DNA of 64,000 bases from Bacteroides fragilis NCTC 9343 (GCF_000025985.1 NC_003228.3:4092001-4156000), one strand, 5' to 3'. Positions 53,871 through 62,462 are shown, numbered from the stretch's first letter. Notes: generated by a model from the letters alone, not told the origin. Numbers and translations: made by a program.

Positions 53871-54497
53871 ATGAAACGTATCATTATCGCTTTGATGGTA
53901 GCCATAACTTTCTGTTCGCTGGCAATGGCACAGAACCCAACCATCACCCAAGACAACAAGAACTCTTCCGACTCCACCATCGTGACCGAATACACTGACA
54001 TAGTGGACAGCAGTACGGTTGACACCGACTACCAAAGCAGCAGTTTCGACTTCGGCAATGAATTTCCGTTCAACATAGACAAAGGGGCCATTAACGGAGG
54101 CATACTGACAGGATTGGTAGTTATCATACTGATATTCGGATTCCCCTTCTTTATCGTATTCATCGCCTTCTACTTCCGGTATAAAAACCGGAAAGCAAAG
54201 TACAGACTGATGGAACAGGCACTGGCAACCGGACAGCCTCTGCCGGAAGGTATCTTCAAAGATACTCTGCCGCAGGACTACCGGACGAAAGGCATCAAGA
54301 ACATCTGTACCGGAATCGGACTGTTCATCTTCCTCTGGGCCATCACAGACGAATTCAGCATAGGATGCATCGGATTGCTGGTGATGTTCACCGGAATCGG
54401 ACAGTGGATCATCTCACGCAATCAACAGCATGAACGGCCGGAAGACCCTTTCACACGCCCTACACACAAAGACGAAACTTTGAATGAACAAAAATAA
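53871..54497 (+). CDS. DUF6249-type membrane protein, 208 aa
   Basis: A signal peptide (MKRIIIALMVAITFCSLAMA) and a Ser/Thr/Asp-rich exported segment are followed by a strongly hydrophobic helix (GILTGLVVIILIFGFPFFIV), a basic cytoplasmic section (RYKNRKAKYRLMEQAL) and two further helices (GIGLFIFLWAITDEF, GCIGLLVMFTGIGQWII). The family occurs in Bacteroidales upstream of an ECF sigma gene. The stop (TAATG) overlaps the sigma start by 1 bp. A role as a membrane partner of the sigma factor is a reasonable guess. Confidence 0.75.
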   Translation: MKRIIIALMVAITFCSLAMAQNPTITQDNKNSSDSTIVTEYTDIVDSSTVDTDYQSSSFDFGNEFPFNIDKGAINGGILTGLVVIILIFGFPFFIVFIAFYFRYKNRKAKYRLMEQALATGQPLPEGIFKDTLPQDYRTKGIKNICTGIGLFIFLWAITDEFSIGCIGLLVMFTGIGQWIISRNQQHERPEDPFTRPTHKDETLNEQK

Positions 54498-55045
54498 TGA
54501 GCCAGCTCAATGATATATCGTTAGTCGCACAGGTCGTGGTGTTCAGAAACACCAGGGCCTTCGACCAATTGGTACAGAAATATCAGTCGCCTGTACGGCG
54601 CTTCTTTCTGAACCTGACCTGCGGCGACAGCGAACTGAGCGACGACTTGGCACAAGATACGTTTATAAAAGCCTACACAAACATTGCAAACTTTAAAAAT
54701 CTCTCAAGTTTCTCAACATGGCTTTACAGAATTGCTTATAACGTATTTTATGATTATATTCGCAGCCGAAAGGAAACAACAGACCTGGATGCCCGCGAGG
54801 TAGACGCTGCCAATAGTACCGAACAAGTAAACGTGGGTGAACAGATGGATGTTTACCAATCACTCAGAACGCTGAAAGAAATAGAACGCACCTGCATCAC
54901 TCTGTTCTATATGGAAGACGTAAGTATAGACAAGATTGCGGGAATAACGGGGTGCCCGGTAGGAACGGTCAAATCGCACCTTTCAAGGGCTAAAGATAAA
55001 TTAGCTATTTACTTAAAACAAAACGGTTATGACGGAAACAGATGA
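54497..55045 (+). CDS. ECF-type RNA polymerase sigma factor
   Basis: The 182-aa product has region 2 (YQSPVRRFFLNLTCGDSELS, DDLAQDTFIKAYTNIANFKN, STWLYRIAYNVFYDYIRSRK) and region 4 (LKEIERTCITLFYMEDVSID, KIAGITGCPVGTVKSHLSRA). It starts at the ATG inside TAATG, coupled to the preceding gene, and its end overlaps the next gene by 17 bp. No classical anti-sigma (FecR-like) gene is seen; the neighbouring membrane proteins may take that role. Confidence 0.9.
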   Translation: MSQLNDISLVAQVVVFRNTRAFDQLVQKYQSPVRRFFLNLTCGDSELSDDLAQDTFIKAYTNIANFKNLSSFSTWLYRIAYNVFYDYIRSRKETTDLDAREVDAANSTEQVNVGEQMDVYQSLRTLKEIERTCITLFYMEDVSIDKIAGITGCPVGTVKSHLSRAKDKLAIYLKQNGYDGNR

Positions 55046-55358
55046 TAAACTCCTGAAGCAATTCTTCGGCGAGCAAAAACAGGAAATAGAAGACAACGGA
55101 TTCAGCCGCCGCGTCATGCGTAACCTCCCGGGACGGAACCACCGGCTGGTTCAGGCATGGGGAGCAGCCTGCGCAGTAGTATGCGTCATTTTGTTCTTCA
55201 CTTTGGGAGGTCTGCAAGCCACCATCAGTACACTGCGCGAAGTATTTGTCTCGATGGTCCAGCAAAGTGCCACAACAGGATTCGACCCGAAGTCCCTGTA
55301 TATCGCCGCCCTGGTACTTGCCTTCTTCGGGGCGCGCAAGGCATGGTCGATGGCATAA
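55029..55358 (+). CDS. small membrane protein of the sigma cassette (DUF5056-like), 109 aa
   Basis: Starts MTETDDKLLKQFFGEQKQEI with FSRRVMRNLPGRNHR, then two transmembrane helices (WGAACAVVCVILFFTLGG and LYIAALVLAFFGARKAW). The N-terminal acidic helix plus a membrane anchor is the general layout of anti-sigma factors, and the overlap with the sigma gene argues for this function. The family name DUF5056 is from memory and not checked. Confidence 0.7.
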   Translation: MTETDDKLLKQFFGEQKQEIEDNGFSRRVMRNLPGRNHRLVQAWGAACAVVCVILFFTLGGLQATISTLREVFVSMVQQSATTGFDPKSLYIAALVLAFFGARKAWSMA

Positions 55359-55424
55359 CACGCAGAGATCATACGAAAGCAATGCAGGATATTCAATATA
55401 ACTGCCCGAAAAACAGACGAAAAA

Positions 55425-55456
55425 CTTGCTTTCGGACTCGGGATGTACTATCTTTG
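55425..55456 (+). promoter_or_regulatory. near-consensus promoter in front of a short terminated transcript
   Basis: CTTG (55425-55428), 20 bp, TATCTTTG (55449-55456). It predicts a start near 55463, followed by an intrinsic terminator at 55497-55529. Confidence 0.6.
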
Positions 55457-55462
55457 TAAACA

Positions 55463-55529
55463 AGATACATACAATATATTCAATTTAATATGAGGTAAAA
55501 GGGAGAAGTTTCAGCTTCTCCCTTTTTTT
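55463..55529 (+). ncRNA. candidate small RNA of about 66 nt
   Basis: A near-consensus promoter (55425-55456) is followed by an AU-rich segment and then the hairpin GGGAGAAG/CTTCTCCC with seven T residues (to 55529). No coding frame is evident. A transcript of about 66 nt is the simplest reading. It may also be the terminator of the sigma operon with a chance promoter in front of it. Confidence 0.5.
55497..55529. terminator. intrinsic terminator
   Basis: AAAAGGGAGAAG (55497-55508), a 6-nt loop, CTTCTCCC then TTTTTTT (55515-55529). The A-run on the left makes it able to work in both directions. Confidence 0.85.
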
Positions 55530-55659
55530 ATGGTATCATCGGCAAGTCTTCCGGCAGACGGTGTGTCCGGAGAGAATAGACGGTATCTTGGGGGGCGGAA
55601 GACGGTGAGTTTTCGTTAAAAGCAGTAATCATTCACCTCCGAAGCCCGGTTCTTCGACC

Positions 55660-55701
55660 CGATATCATCAGGAGATAAATGATTATCTCCTGATGATATC
55701 G
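55660..55701. repeat. perfect 18-bp hairpin
   Basis: Arms 55660-55677 and 55684-55701 (CGATATCATCAGGAGATA and its complement) enclose a 6-nt loop (AATGAT). There is no U-tract. It lies about 130 bp upstream of the cls-like gene's -7 element (55795-55802). Confidence 0.75.
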
Positions 55702-55833
55702 GAAGTTACTCCTATTCTTTTCCAAAGAAGTGCCAAATTGTTAATCTATACTAAATCTGCTCTTGACAAAAAGAAGGCAAGAACAGAGATGTTGTATCTT
55801 TGTTTTCTTGTAAACTAAATAAAGACTGAGGTT

Positions 55834-57108
55834 TTGAAATTATACGTTTTAATAATAGCGATCATTCTCTCTATAGGCACTGCCCGAACACAGAATATTG
55901 ACAGCCTGTTGATGCAGCGGGAGGACACCACACAATTCATCCGAAGCGACTCCCTCGTGTTACAATTTCTGGAATACTCGAATATCCCCATAACCGATAA
56001 TAATAAGGTGAAACTTATCAAAAGCGGACGGGAAAAATTTGAGGACTTGTTCGAAGCCATCCGTGGGGCAAAACACCACATTCATCTGGAATATTTTAAT
56101 TTTCGCAATGACTCCATAGCCAATGCACTGTTCGACCTGCTAGGCGAAAAAGTGAAGGAAGGTGTCAAAGTAAGGGCGATGTTCGATGCATTCGGTAACT
56201 GGTCGAACAACAAACCACTCAAGAAAAGGCATCTGAAAGCAATCCGGGAGAAAGGAATCGAAATCGTAAAATTCGATCCGTTCAAGTTCCCGTATATCAA
56301 TCATGCGGCTCACCGCGACCATCGGAAGATTGCAGTCATCGACGGCAAAATAGGATATACCGGCGGAATGAATATTGCCGACTATTATATCAACGGACTC
56401 CCCAAGATAGGCACCTGGCGCGATATGCATATCCGCATTGAAGGCGATGCGGTAAACATCCTTCAAGAAATCTTCCTCGACATCTGGAATAAAACCACCA
56501 AGCAAAACATCGTGGGCGAAGAATATTTTCCGAACCACCCGGAGCGGGCCGACAGCTGCAATACGGTCATTTCGATTGTAGACCGCACTCCGAAACGGAA
56601 TTCCCGCATGTTGAGCCATACGTATGCCATGTCCATCTATGCAGCGCAACATGATGTACGCATCGTGAACCCGTATTTCGTACCGACTTCATCCATCCGC
56701 AAGGCACTCAAAAGGGCTTTGAACCGGGGGACGAAAGTGGAAATTATGATTTCTTCCAAATCCGACATCCCTTTCACACCGGATGCTTCGCTCTATGCCG
56801 TACAGAAACTGATGAAAAAAGGGGCAATGATCTATTTGTACAACGGCGGATTTCATCACTCGAAAATCATGATGGTGGACGACCTGTTCTGTACCGTGGG
56901 TACAGCCAACCTGAACAGCCGCAGCCTGCGATATGATTACGAAACGAATGCGTTCATCTTCGACAAGGACATTACGCAACAACTGAATGACGTTTTCGAA
57001 GCCGACATGCTGCACTGCACCCGCCTGACCCCGGAAATGTGGAAACAAAAATCAGCCTGGAAGAAGTTTAAGTGCTGGTTTGCGAACTTATTCACACCAT
57101 TCCTGTAA
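55834..57108 (+). CDS. cardiolipin synthase-like phospholipase D family protein
   Basis: A 424-aa protein with two HKD motifs: HRDHRKIAVIDGKIGYTGGM (first) and HHSKIMMVDDLFCTVGTANL (second), separated by a long domain. The start is TTG 55834, the only plausible codon, because an in-frame stop lies shortly upstream and the signal-like stretch (KLYVLIIAIILSIG) starts directly after it. This signal peptide suggests a periplasmic or outer-membrane location. A cls-type role in cardiolipin synthesis is likely; nuclease or other phospholipase activity is possible. TATCTTTG at 55795-55802 is the -7 element. Confidence 0.82.
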   Translation: MKLYVLIIAIILSIGTARTQNIDSLLMQREDTTQFIRSDSLVLQFLEYSNIPITDNNKVKLIKSGREKFEDLFEAIRGAKHHIHLEYFNFRNDSIANALFDLLGEKVKEGVKVRAMFDAFGNWSNNKPLKKRHLKAIREKGIEIVKFDPFKFPYINHAAHRDHRKIAVIDGKIGYTGGMNIADYYINGLPKIGTWRDMHIRIEGDAVNILQEIFLDIWNKTTKQNIVGEEYFPNHPERADSCNTVISIVDRTPKRNSRMLSHTYAMSIYAAQHDVRIVNPYFVPTSSIRKALKRALNRGTKVEIMISSKSDIPFTPDASLYAVQKLMKKGAMIYLYNGGFHHSKIMMVDDLFCTVGTANLNSRSLRYDYETNAFIFDKDITQQLNDVFEADMLHCTRLTPEMWKQKSAWKKFKCWFANLFTPFL

Positions 57109-57127
57109 GTTATTCAGGCTGTTTTTG

Positions 57128-57135
57128 TAACTTTG
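57128..57135 (+). promoter_or_regulatory. -7 element of thyA-folA
   Basis: TAACTTTG, 38 bp before the ATG at 57174. Confidence 0.45.
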
Positions 57136-57173
57136 GCAGGAATTTTTAGTAACCCAAGAAGTATACCATTCGC

Positions 57174-57968
57174 ATGAAACAATATTTAGACCTGCTCGAC
57201 CGAGTGTTGACGGAGGGAATAGAAAAAGGTGACCGTACCGGAACGGGAACCATCAGTGTCTTCGGACACCAGATGCGTTTCAACCTGGACGAGGGATTCC
57301 CTTGCCTGACTACCAAGAAACTTCATCTGAAATCAATCATTTACGAACTACTGTGGTTCCTCAAAGGAGACACGAATGTGAAATATTTGCAGGACCACGG
57401 CGTACGCATCTGGAACGAATGGGCGGACGAAACAGGCGATCTGGGACATATATATGGATACCAGTGGCGTTCGTGGCCAACCTACGACGGAGGATTTATC
57501 GACCAGATCAGCGAAGCTGTAGATGCCATCAAGCACAATCCCGATTCACGCCGCATCATTGTCAGTGCATGGAATGTAGGAGACCTGGATCACATGAACC
57601 TCCCTCCTTGCCACGCATTCTTCCAGTTTTACGTAGCAAACGGACGGCTGAGCCTGCAACTCTATCAACGCAGCGCCGATATCTTCCTGGGGGTACCTTT
57701 CAATATAGCATCTTATGCATTGCTGCTGCAGATGATGGCGCAAGTCACCGGTCTGCAGGCAGGAGACTTTATCCACACACTGGGCGACGCACATATCTAC
57801 CTGAACCACCTGGAACAGGTGAAACTCCAGCTCAGCCGGGAACCGCGCCCACTACCACAAATGAAGATCAATCCGGACGTGAAAAACATCTTCGACTTCC
57901 AATTCGAGGACTTTGAATTAGTAAATTATGATCCGCACCCGCACATCGCTGGAAAAGTTGCGGTATAA
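57174..57968 (+). CDS. thyA: thymidylate synthase
   Basis: Converts dUMP to dTMP with methylene-tetrahydrofolate. The active-site Cys lies in [25 protein letters not shown] and [16 protein letters not shown] are further motifs. The 264-aa length equals that of E. coli ThyA. It is followed by folA after 13 bp, the usual pairing because ThyA consumes the folate that FolA regenerates. Confidence 0.97.
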   Translation: MKQYLDLLDRVLTEGIEKGDRTGTGTISVFGHQMRFNLDEGFPCLTTKKLHLKSIIYELLWFLKGDTNVKYLQDHGVRIWNEWADETGDLGHIYGYQWRSWPTYDGGFIDQISEAVDAIKHNPDSRRIIVSAWNVGDLDHMNLPPCHAFFQFYVANGRLSLQLYQRSADIFLGVPFNIASYALLLQMMAQVTGLQAGDFIHTLGDAHIYLNHLEQVKLQLSREPRPLPQMKINPDVKNIFDFQFEDFELVNYDPHPHIAGKVAV

Positions 57969-57981
57969 TCCCCATCGGACT

Positions 57982-58482
57982 ATGAGTAGAATCAGCATTA
58001 TCGCCGCCGTAGACAGCCGGATGGCTATCGGCTTTCAAAATAAACTTTTATTCTGGCTGCCCAATGACCTGAAACGTTTCAAGGCGTTGACCACAGGAAA
58101 CACAATCATCATGGGACGCAAAACGTTCGAATCACTCCCGAAAGGGGCATTACCCAATCGCCGGAATGTAGTCCTTTCTTCCAATCCGGCAGCCGAATGT
58201 CCGGGAGCAGAAGTATTCACTTCGCTGGAAGCCGCTTTGGAAAGCTGCCAAGCCGAAGAAAAAGTATACATCATCGGAGGGGCAAGCGTCTATCGCCAGG
58301 CCATATCCCTGGCCGACGAGCTGTGCCTGACCGAAGTAAATGATACAGCGCCGGAAGCCGATGCCTTCTTCCCGGCTGTAGACACAACTATATGGCACGA
58401 AAAAAGCAGAGAAGTTCATCCTGCCGATGAAAAACATCTCTGCTCGTATGCTTTTGTAGATTACGTACGGGAGATCGATTAA
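57982..58482 (+). CDS. folA: dihydrofolate reductase
   Basis: NADPH-dependent reduction of dihydrofolate. The 166-aa product starts MSRISIIAAVDSRMAIG with the family N terminus, and contains the substrate segment LFWLPNDLKRFKALT and the nucleotide segment IIMGRKTFESLPKGALPNR. The frame is open from 57928, inside thyA, but ATG 57982 gives the normal N terminus. It overlaps the converging Lrp-type gene by 4 bp. Confidence 0.96.
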   Translation: MSRISIIAAVDSRMAIGFQNKLLFWLPNDLKRFKALTTGNTIIMGRKTFESLPKGALPNRRNVVLSSNPAAECPGAEVFTSLEAALESCQAEEKVYIIGGASVYRQAISLADELCLTEVNDTAPEADAFFPAVDTTIWHEKSREVHPADEKHLCSYAFVDYVREID

Positions 58483-58955
58483 TCCTCGTCCGTATCTACC
58501 ATAATCGGCATCTGCCGCTTGATGGCTTCATGGAATGAAATCAGCGTCTCGGTGCGAGCCAATCCCAACGGCTGGAGTTTATCATGAATCACACTCAAAA
58601 GATGGTGATTGTTCCTTGCGTATATCTTGATAAACATATCATATTTCCCGGTAGTGAAATGACATTCCACCACTTCCGGTATTGCTTCCAAAGCCTTGGT
58701 TACAGAATCGAACGACTCAGGATCTTTCAGATAAATCCCAATATAAGCACATGTCTCGTACCCGATCTTCTCCGGGTCGATGACATACTCCGAACCTTTC
58801 AATATACCCAGATTAGTCAACTTCTGTATGCGTTGATGAATAGCCGCACCCGAAACATTGCACGCTCTTGCCACTTCCAGGAACGGAATGCGGGCGTTGT
58901 CGGCAATCAACTTCAGAATCTGCTCGTCTAAAGTATCTAATTGATGATGTCCCAT
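58479..58955 (-). CDS. Lrp/AsnC family transcriptional regulator
   Basis: A 158-aa regulator with an N-terminal winged HTH (LDEQILKLIADNARIPFLEV, ACNVSGAAIHQRIQKLTNLG) and a C-terminal RAM ligand domain (AYIGIYLKDPESFDSVTKAL, HFTTGKYDMFIKIYARN). It responds to amino acids or related ligands by analogy. A minus-strand TAACTTTG at 59000-58993 is a likely -7 element. It is divergent from the M64 peptidase gene. Confidence 0.9.
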   Translation of the reverse strand: MGHHQLDTLDEQILKLIADNARIPFLEVARACNVSGAAIHQRIQKLTNLGILKGSEYVIDPEKIGYETCAYIGIYLKDPESFDSVTKALEAIPEVVECHFTTGKYDMFIKIYARNNHHLLSVIHDKLQPLGLARTETLISFHEAIKRQMPIMVDTDED

Positions 58956-59074
58956 TTTAAATCAATTTGTTTTAATATATCAATGTCTTATGCAAAGTTA
59001 GCTATTTCCCCGGCAATAAATACTATAGTTTATTACTTTTATTTGTAAAAATAGAATAAATCGGCAATAGTTAG

Positions 59075-59082
59075 TACCTTTG
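59075..59082 (+). promoter_or_regulatory. -7 element of the M64 peptidase gene
   Basis: TACCTTTG, 23 bp before ATG 59106. It lies near the divergent Lrp-type gene's -7 element (58993-59000). Confidence 0.45.
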
Positions 59083-59105
59083 TAAAAACAATAAATTCAC
59101 ACGAT

Positions 59106-60386
59106 ATGAAGCTGATATTAACCCTATTCACCTGTCTTTTCGTGACAGGATGTGCATACGCACAAAATTTCTCGGACTACTTCACGAACAAAACCCTACG
59201 CATCGATTATCTATTTACGGGGAATGCGGACAAGCAGTCGATCTGTCTTGATGAACTTTCGGAACTGCCCGTATGGGCAGGCAGGCGCCATCATCTGTCG
59301 GAATTGCCTTTGGAAGGAAACGGACAGATTGTGATGCGCGATGTGGCAAGTGGAAAAGTAATTTATACGACTTCGTTTTCTTCGCTCTTCCAGGAATGGC
59401 TCGAGACAGATGAAGCCAAAGAGGTCACTAAAGGATTTGAGAATACTTATCTCCTCCCCTATCCCATAAAGCCGGCCGAGGTAGAAATCACATTACGCAA
59501 TAACAAACGCGAAGTCAGTGCCAACCTGAAGCACGTCGTTAAGCCCGACGACATTCTGATACACAAAAAAGGGCTCACACACATCACTCCGCACAAGTAT
59601 CTGCTGAAAAGTGGAAATGAAGAACAATGTATCGATGTAGCCATCCTGGCAGAAGGGTATACCACAAGTGAAATGGAAACTTTCTATAAAGATGCCGCCA
59701 TCGCATGCGAAGCCCTGTTCTCACACGAACCGTTTCAGTCGATGAAGAATCGCTTCAACATCGTGGCTGTGGCCAGTCCTTCGGCAGACAGTGGGGTCAG
59801 CGCTCCCAAACAGGGAGCATGGAAGCACACGGCCTTCGGTTCCCACTTCGATACTTTCTATTCCGACCGCTATCTGACTACCAGCCGGGTAAAAGCAATA
59901 AACGACGCATTGGCAGGCATCCCTTATGAACATATCATTATCTTAGCCAATACGGAACAATACGGTGGGGGCGGCATCTACAATGCTTTCACACTGACCA
60001 CCGCACACCATCCCAATTTCCGTCCGGTAGTGGTACATGAGTTCGGTCATAGTTTTGGTGGCTTGGCCGACGAATATTTTTATGATGAAGACGTCATGAA
60101 CGGACTCTATCCTCTCAACATTGAACCATGGGAGCAGAACATTACCACCCGCATCAACTTTGCCTCTAAATGGGAAGATATGCTCACCAAAACTACTCCT
60201 GTTCCGACTCCGGTAGCAGATAAGGCCAAATATCCCATAGGCGTATACGAAGGAGGAGGCTACTCAGCCAAAGGTATTTATCGCCCGGCATTCGACTGCC
60301 GCATGCGTACCAACGAATATCCTACCTTCTGTCCGGTTTGCCAAAGAGCTATCCAACGGATCATAGAGTTTTACACAGGTAAATAA
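59106..60386 (+). CDS. M64 family (IgA protease-type) metallopeptidase
   Basis: A 426-aa secreted metzincin-like peptidase. The leader is MKLILTLFTCLFVTGCAYAQ, either a lipoprotein signal (Cys16) or a Sec signal cut after AYA. The N-terminal half is a beta-sandwich. The catalytic zinc motif is HEFGHSFGGLADEY, of the extended metzincin type. Families of this type in Clostridium cleave IgA; in Bacteroides the substrate is not established. Confidence 0.88.
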   Translation: MKLILTLFTCLFVTGCAYAQNFSDYFTNKTLRIDYLFTGNADKQSICLDELSELPVWAGRRHHLSELPLEGNGQIVMRDVASGKVIYTTSFSSLFQEWLETDEAKEVTKGFENTYLLPYPIKPAEVEITLRNNKREVSANLKHVVKPDDILIHKKGLTHITPHKYLLKSGNEEQCIDVAILAEGYTTSEMETFYKDAAIACEALFSHEPFQSMKNRFNIVAVASPSADSGVSAPKQGAWKHTAFGSHFDTFYSDRYLTTSRVKAINDALAGIPYEHIIILANTEQYGGGGIYNAFTLTTAHHPNFRPVVVHEFGHSFGGLADEYFYDEDVMNGLYPLNIEPWEQNITTRINFASKWEDMLTKTTPVPTPVADKAKYPIGVYEGGGYSAKGIYRPAFDCRMRTNEYPTFCPVCQRAIQRIIEFYTGK

Positions 60387-60395
60387 CCTGAACTT

Positions 60396-60528
60396 AATAT
60401 AGGAGTAGTGATGGAACTATCGTCTTGCACGCCAGCCAAACAGAATTAGAGAACCAACTTCCAACCGGTCAACAGGCGTATTGAACTTTAGCCCCTAAGA
60501 CCGTAAGTCTGATCACTACTCCTATATT
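60396..60528. repeat. element with 17-bp perfect terminal inverted repeats
   Basis: AATATAGGAGTAGTGAT (60396-60412) and ATCACTACTCCTATATT (60512-60528) are exact complements around 99 bp of unique sequence. The element is 133 bp long and starts 10 bp after the M64 peptidase gene. It could be a MITE or a long stem-loop RNA. No ORF of note lies within. Confidence 0.65.
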
Positions 60529-60703
60529 ATCTACTGTTCATTCGCCTCTACAATGCCTCCACTTTCCTTATTCCGGCTATCCATCATTTCAATCCACCAC
60601 CTGGCAATAATCCTCCCCTGCGTAATCCAATCGCACCAAGAACAGTAAACCGCTCTTCCTCTGAATCCATACAGATATTGTATACACAACTCTGAATAAA
60701 GCC

Positions 60704-60813
60704 TACGAATGAGATGATTCTACAAATACATGGCTCTACGAATAATATAGTTCCTATAAATACATAGCTTTACGAATGGTATAGTCCCTACGAATAACAC
60801 AGCACTACGAGAA
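60704..60813. repeat. degenerate 16-18-bp tandem repeat
   Basis: Six consecutive units begin TACGAAT or a variant (TACGAATGAGATGATTC, TACAAATACATGGCTC, TACGAATAATATAGTTCC, TATAAATACATAGCTTT, ACGAATGGTATAGTCCC, TACGAATAACACAGCAC), followed by a partial seventh. No coding frame uses the period. Confidence 0.65.
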
Positions 60814-60846
60814 CCTCTGCAGCCCCCAAACATACTCATAAAAAAA

Positions 60847-60878
60847 AAGCCGTCTGATTATCCTCAGACGGCCTTTTC
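60847..60878 (-). terminator. intrinsic terminator of the ExbB/ExbD operon
   Basis: On the minus strand AAAAGGCCGTCTGA, a 6-nt loop and TCAGACGGC are followed by a run of nine T. It lies just beyond the last exbD gene. Confidence 0.9.
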
Positions 60879-60894
60879 TATGTGTAGAATCAAC

Positions 60895-61359
60895 TTATTC
60901 GCGAGCTCTCGCAGAATAGTTAATTTTCAGTGCATAAGCTTGACGAAGAGCCTGTTTAATATCGGTAACGATACCCATCTTAGTATCCTGGTCAATTTTC
61001 AAAGACACAGTCATAAAGGGTTGGTCTTCCTCTTTCATACTTGAGCGCTCGTTAGTCACGTAAGCCTGAATCTCGTCAACTTCAGCATAAGCATCATTCA
61101 ACTGGATACGGCTTTCAGACCCCAGTTTTTTACGAAATTCTGCTGTCGGTTTACCTACGTAGATAAACGTAACCAAAGATTTCTTTTCAAGCTTTTCCAA
61201 CTCAGTACCTTGCGGAATCTTAAACTCAACCTTCAATGAAACTTCACGCATTGTTGTTACAATCATAAAGAAGAACAACAATGTAAAGATCAAGTCAGGC
61301 AGTGAAGAAGTATTCAGCGTAGGCATCCCGCGCTTACCTGTTTTATTAAATTTTCCCAT
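60895..61359 (-). CDS. exbD: ExbD/TolR family biopolymer transport protein (second copy)
   Basis: A 154-aa protein with one N-terminal helix, PDLIFTLLFFFMIVTTMREV, where the first Asp is the conserved proton-carrying residue. The remainder is a periplasmic dimer domain. With ExbB it powers TonB- or Tol-dependent transport. Its start overlaps the previous exbD stop codon by 1 bp (TAATG). The operon lacks tonB. Confidence 0.92.
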   Translation of the reverse strand: MGKFNKTGKRGMPTLNTSSLPDLIFTLLFFFMIVTTMREVSLKVEFKIPQGTELEKLEKKSLVTFIYVGKPTAEFRKKLGSESRIQLNDAYAEVDEIQAYVTNERSSMKEEDQPFMTVSLKIDQDTKMGIVTDIKQALRQAYALKINYSARARE

Positions 61360-61949
61360 TAATTATTCTTTTTTACTCCTTTAGGTTCAGCCTCAGATAT
61401 CTTCTGAGGAAAAATATCACGAATAGCCTTCTGCTGATCTTCATTTAAATCAGCATAATTCTTCTGCCACTTTTCCTGAGCCAATTCATCTCTTAACTCG
61501 TTATAAGCAGCAACCAGCTCATTCTGAACATCAAAATAGGCCTGATAAGAAGATCCACGGTCACTCTGCAAAGAGATTACATGATTCTCCGTAACCATGA
61601 CATTACCAAAGAAAGGCACATCTTTAGCGTGTTTTTCCGGTAATTTTTCATCGTTATATGGATTGGCAATGAACTCTTTGGCTTTTTCTCTCAATTGCTT
61701 CACATCAACAATTTCGCCACCGCACATCAGCTGATTCTGAAAGTTCAGAAAAATCTGCAAAACGTTACGGTCCTTAACAACTACGTCATTATCAACCTGA
61801 TCCTTTTCAGGAGGTGGGGGCAACTGTCTTGCCAAACCACGGTCAGTATCCATAGATGTCGTAATCAAGAAGAAGATAAGCAATAAGAAAGCAATATCCG
61901 CTGTTGAACTTGAATTAATCTCAGGAACTTTTCTATTTCCTTTTGCCAT
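61359..61949 (-). CDS. exbD: ExbD/TolR family biopolymer transport protein (first copy)
   Basis: A 196-aa protein with the N-terminal helix STADIAFLLLIFFLITTSMD, containing the conserved Asp, and a longer periplasmic domain. It has a long C-terminal extension (ALAQEKW-like, ending EAEPKGVKKNN) not found in the second copy. It is coupled to the next gene by TAATG. Confidence 0.92.
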   Translation of the reverse strand: MAKGNRKVPEINSSSTADIAFLLLIFFLITTSMDTDRGLARQLPPPPEKDQVDNDVVVKDRNVLQIFLNFQNQLMCGGEIVDVKQLREKAKEFIANPYNDEKLPEKHAKDVPFFGNVMVTENHVISLQSDRGSSYQAYFDVQNELVAAYNELRDELAQEKWQKNYADLNEDQQKAIRDIFPQKISEAEPKGVKKNN

Positions 61950-61985
61950 TGTAGTTACTGTATTTTATTGAGTTTCCTCAATTAG

Positions 61986-62456
61986 TTATGATAATTTCTT
62001 TTTGATACTACTTCCGATGATAGCAAGAACTGTTACCAACATTAAGAAATAGATACTATAAAGGAACATATCAGTCAGTTTTAACCAGAAAGGAACATTA
62101 TCCGTTCCCTCATATCCTTGAATGGTCAGTGTTTCACCACTACCCATAGACCATGCTACGACCAATACAAGAACCAGAAGAATAAGTCCGAGCAATGATC
62201 TGATAGCACCTTTAGGGTTATCTTTCAAAGCAGAACCGAACTGGAAGATAGCAGCAACCACAGTTGCAACTACAGCAATGCCAAACAGACCATACATCAA
62301 GTACAGCAAGGCATCTGTGTTTGCGGGATTATCCATGTCGTATACAATTGGAGTTTCCATTTGTCCACCGAAGTAGAACAAGCCCAATACGATCACGATA
62401 AGAGCAAACATCGCGTACAGTACGTAATACGATACTTTATATGTTAACTTACTCAT
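61986..62456 (-). CDS. hypothetical membrane protein of the ExbBD operon, 156 aa
   Basis: Four transmembrane segments: YYVLYAMFALIVIVLGLF, LMYGLFGIAVVATVVAAIF, SLLGLILLVLVLVVAWS and MFLYSIYFLMLVTVLAIIG. The proteins between ExbB and ExbD in Bacteroidetes operons have this layout. I do not know its role. It sits 6 bp behind exbB and 36 bp ahead of exbD. Confidence 0.8.
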   Translation of the reverse strand: MSKLTYKVSYYVLYAMFALIVIVLGLFYFGGQMETPIVYDMDNPANTDALLYLMYGLFGIAVVATVVAAIFQFGSALKDNPKGAIRSLLGLILLVLVLVVAWSMGSGETLTIQGYEGTDNVPFWLKLTDMFLYSIYFLMLVTVLAIIGSSIKKKLS

Positions 62457-62462
62457 CTCAGA

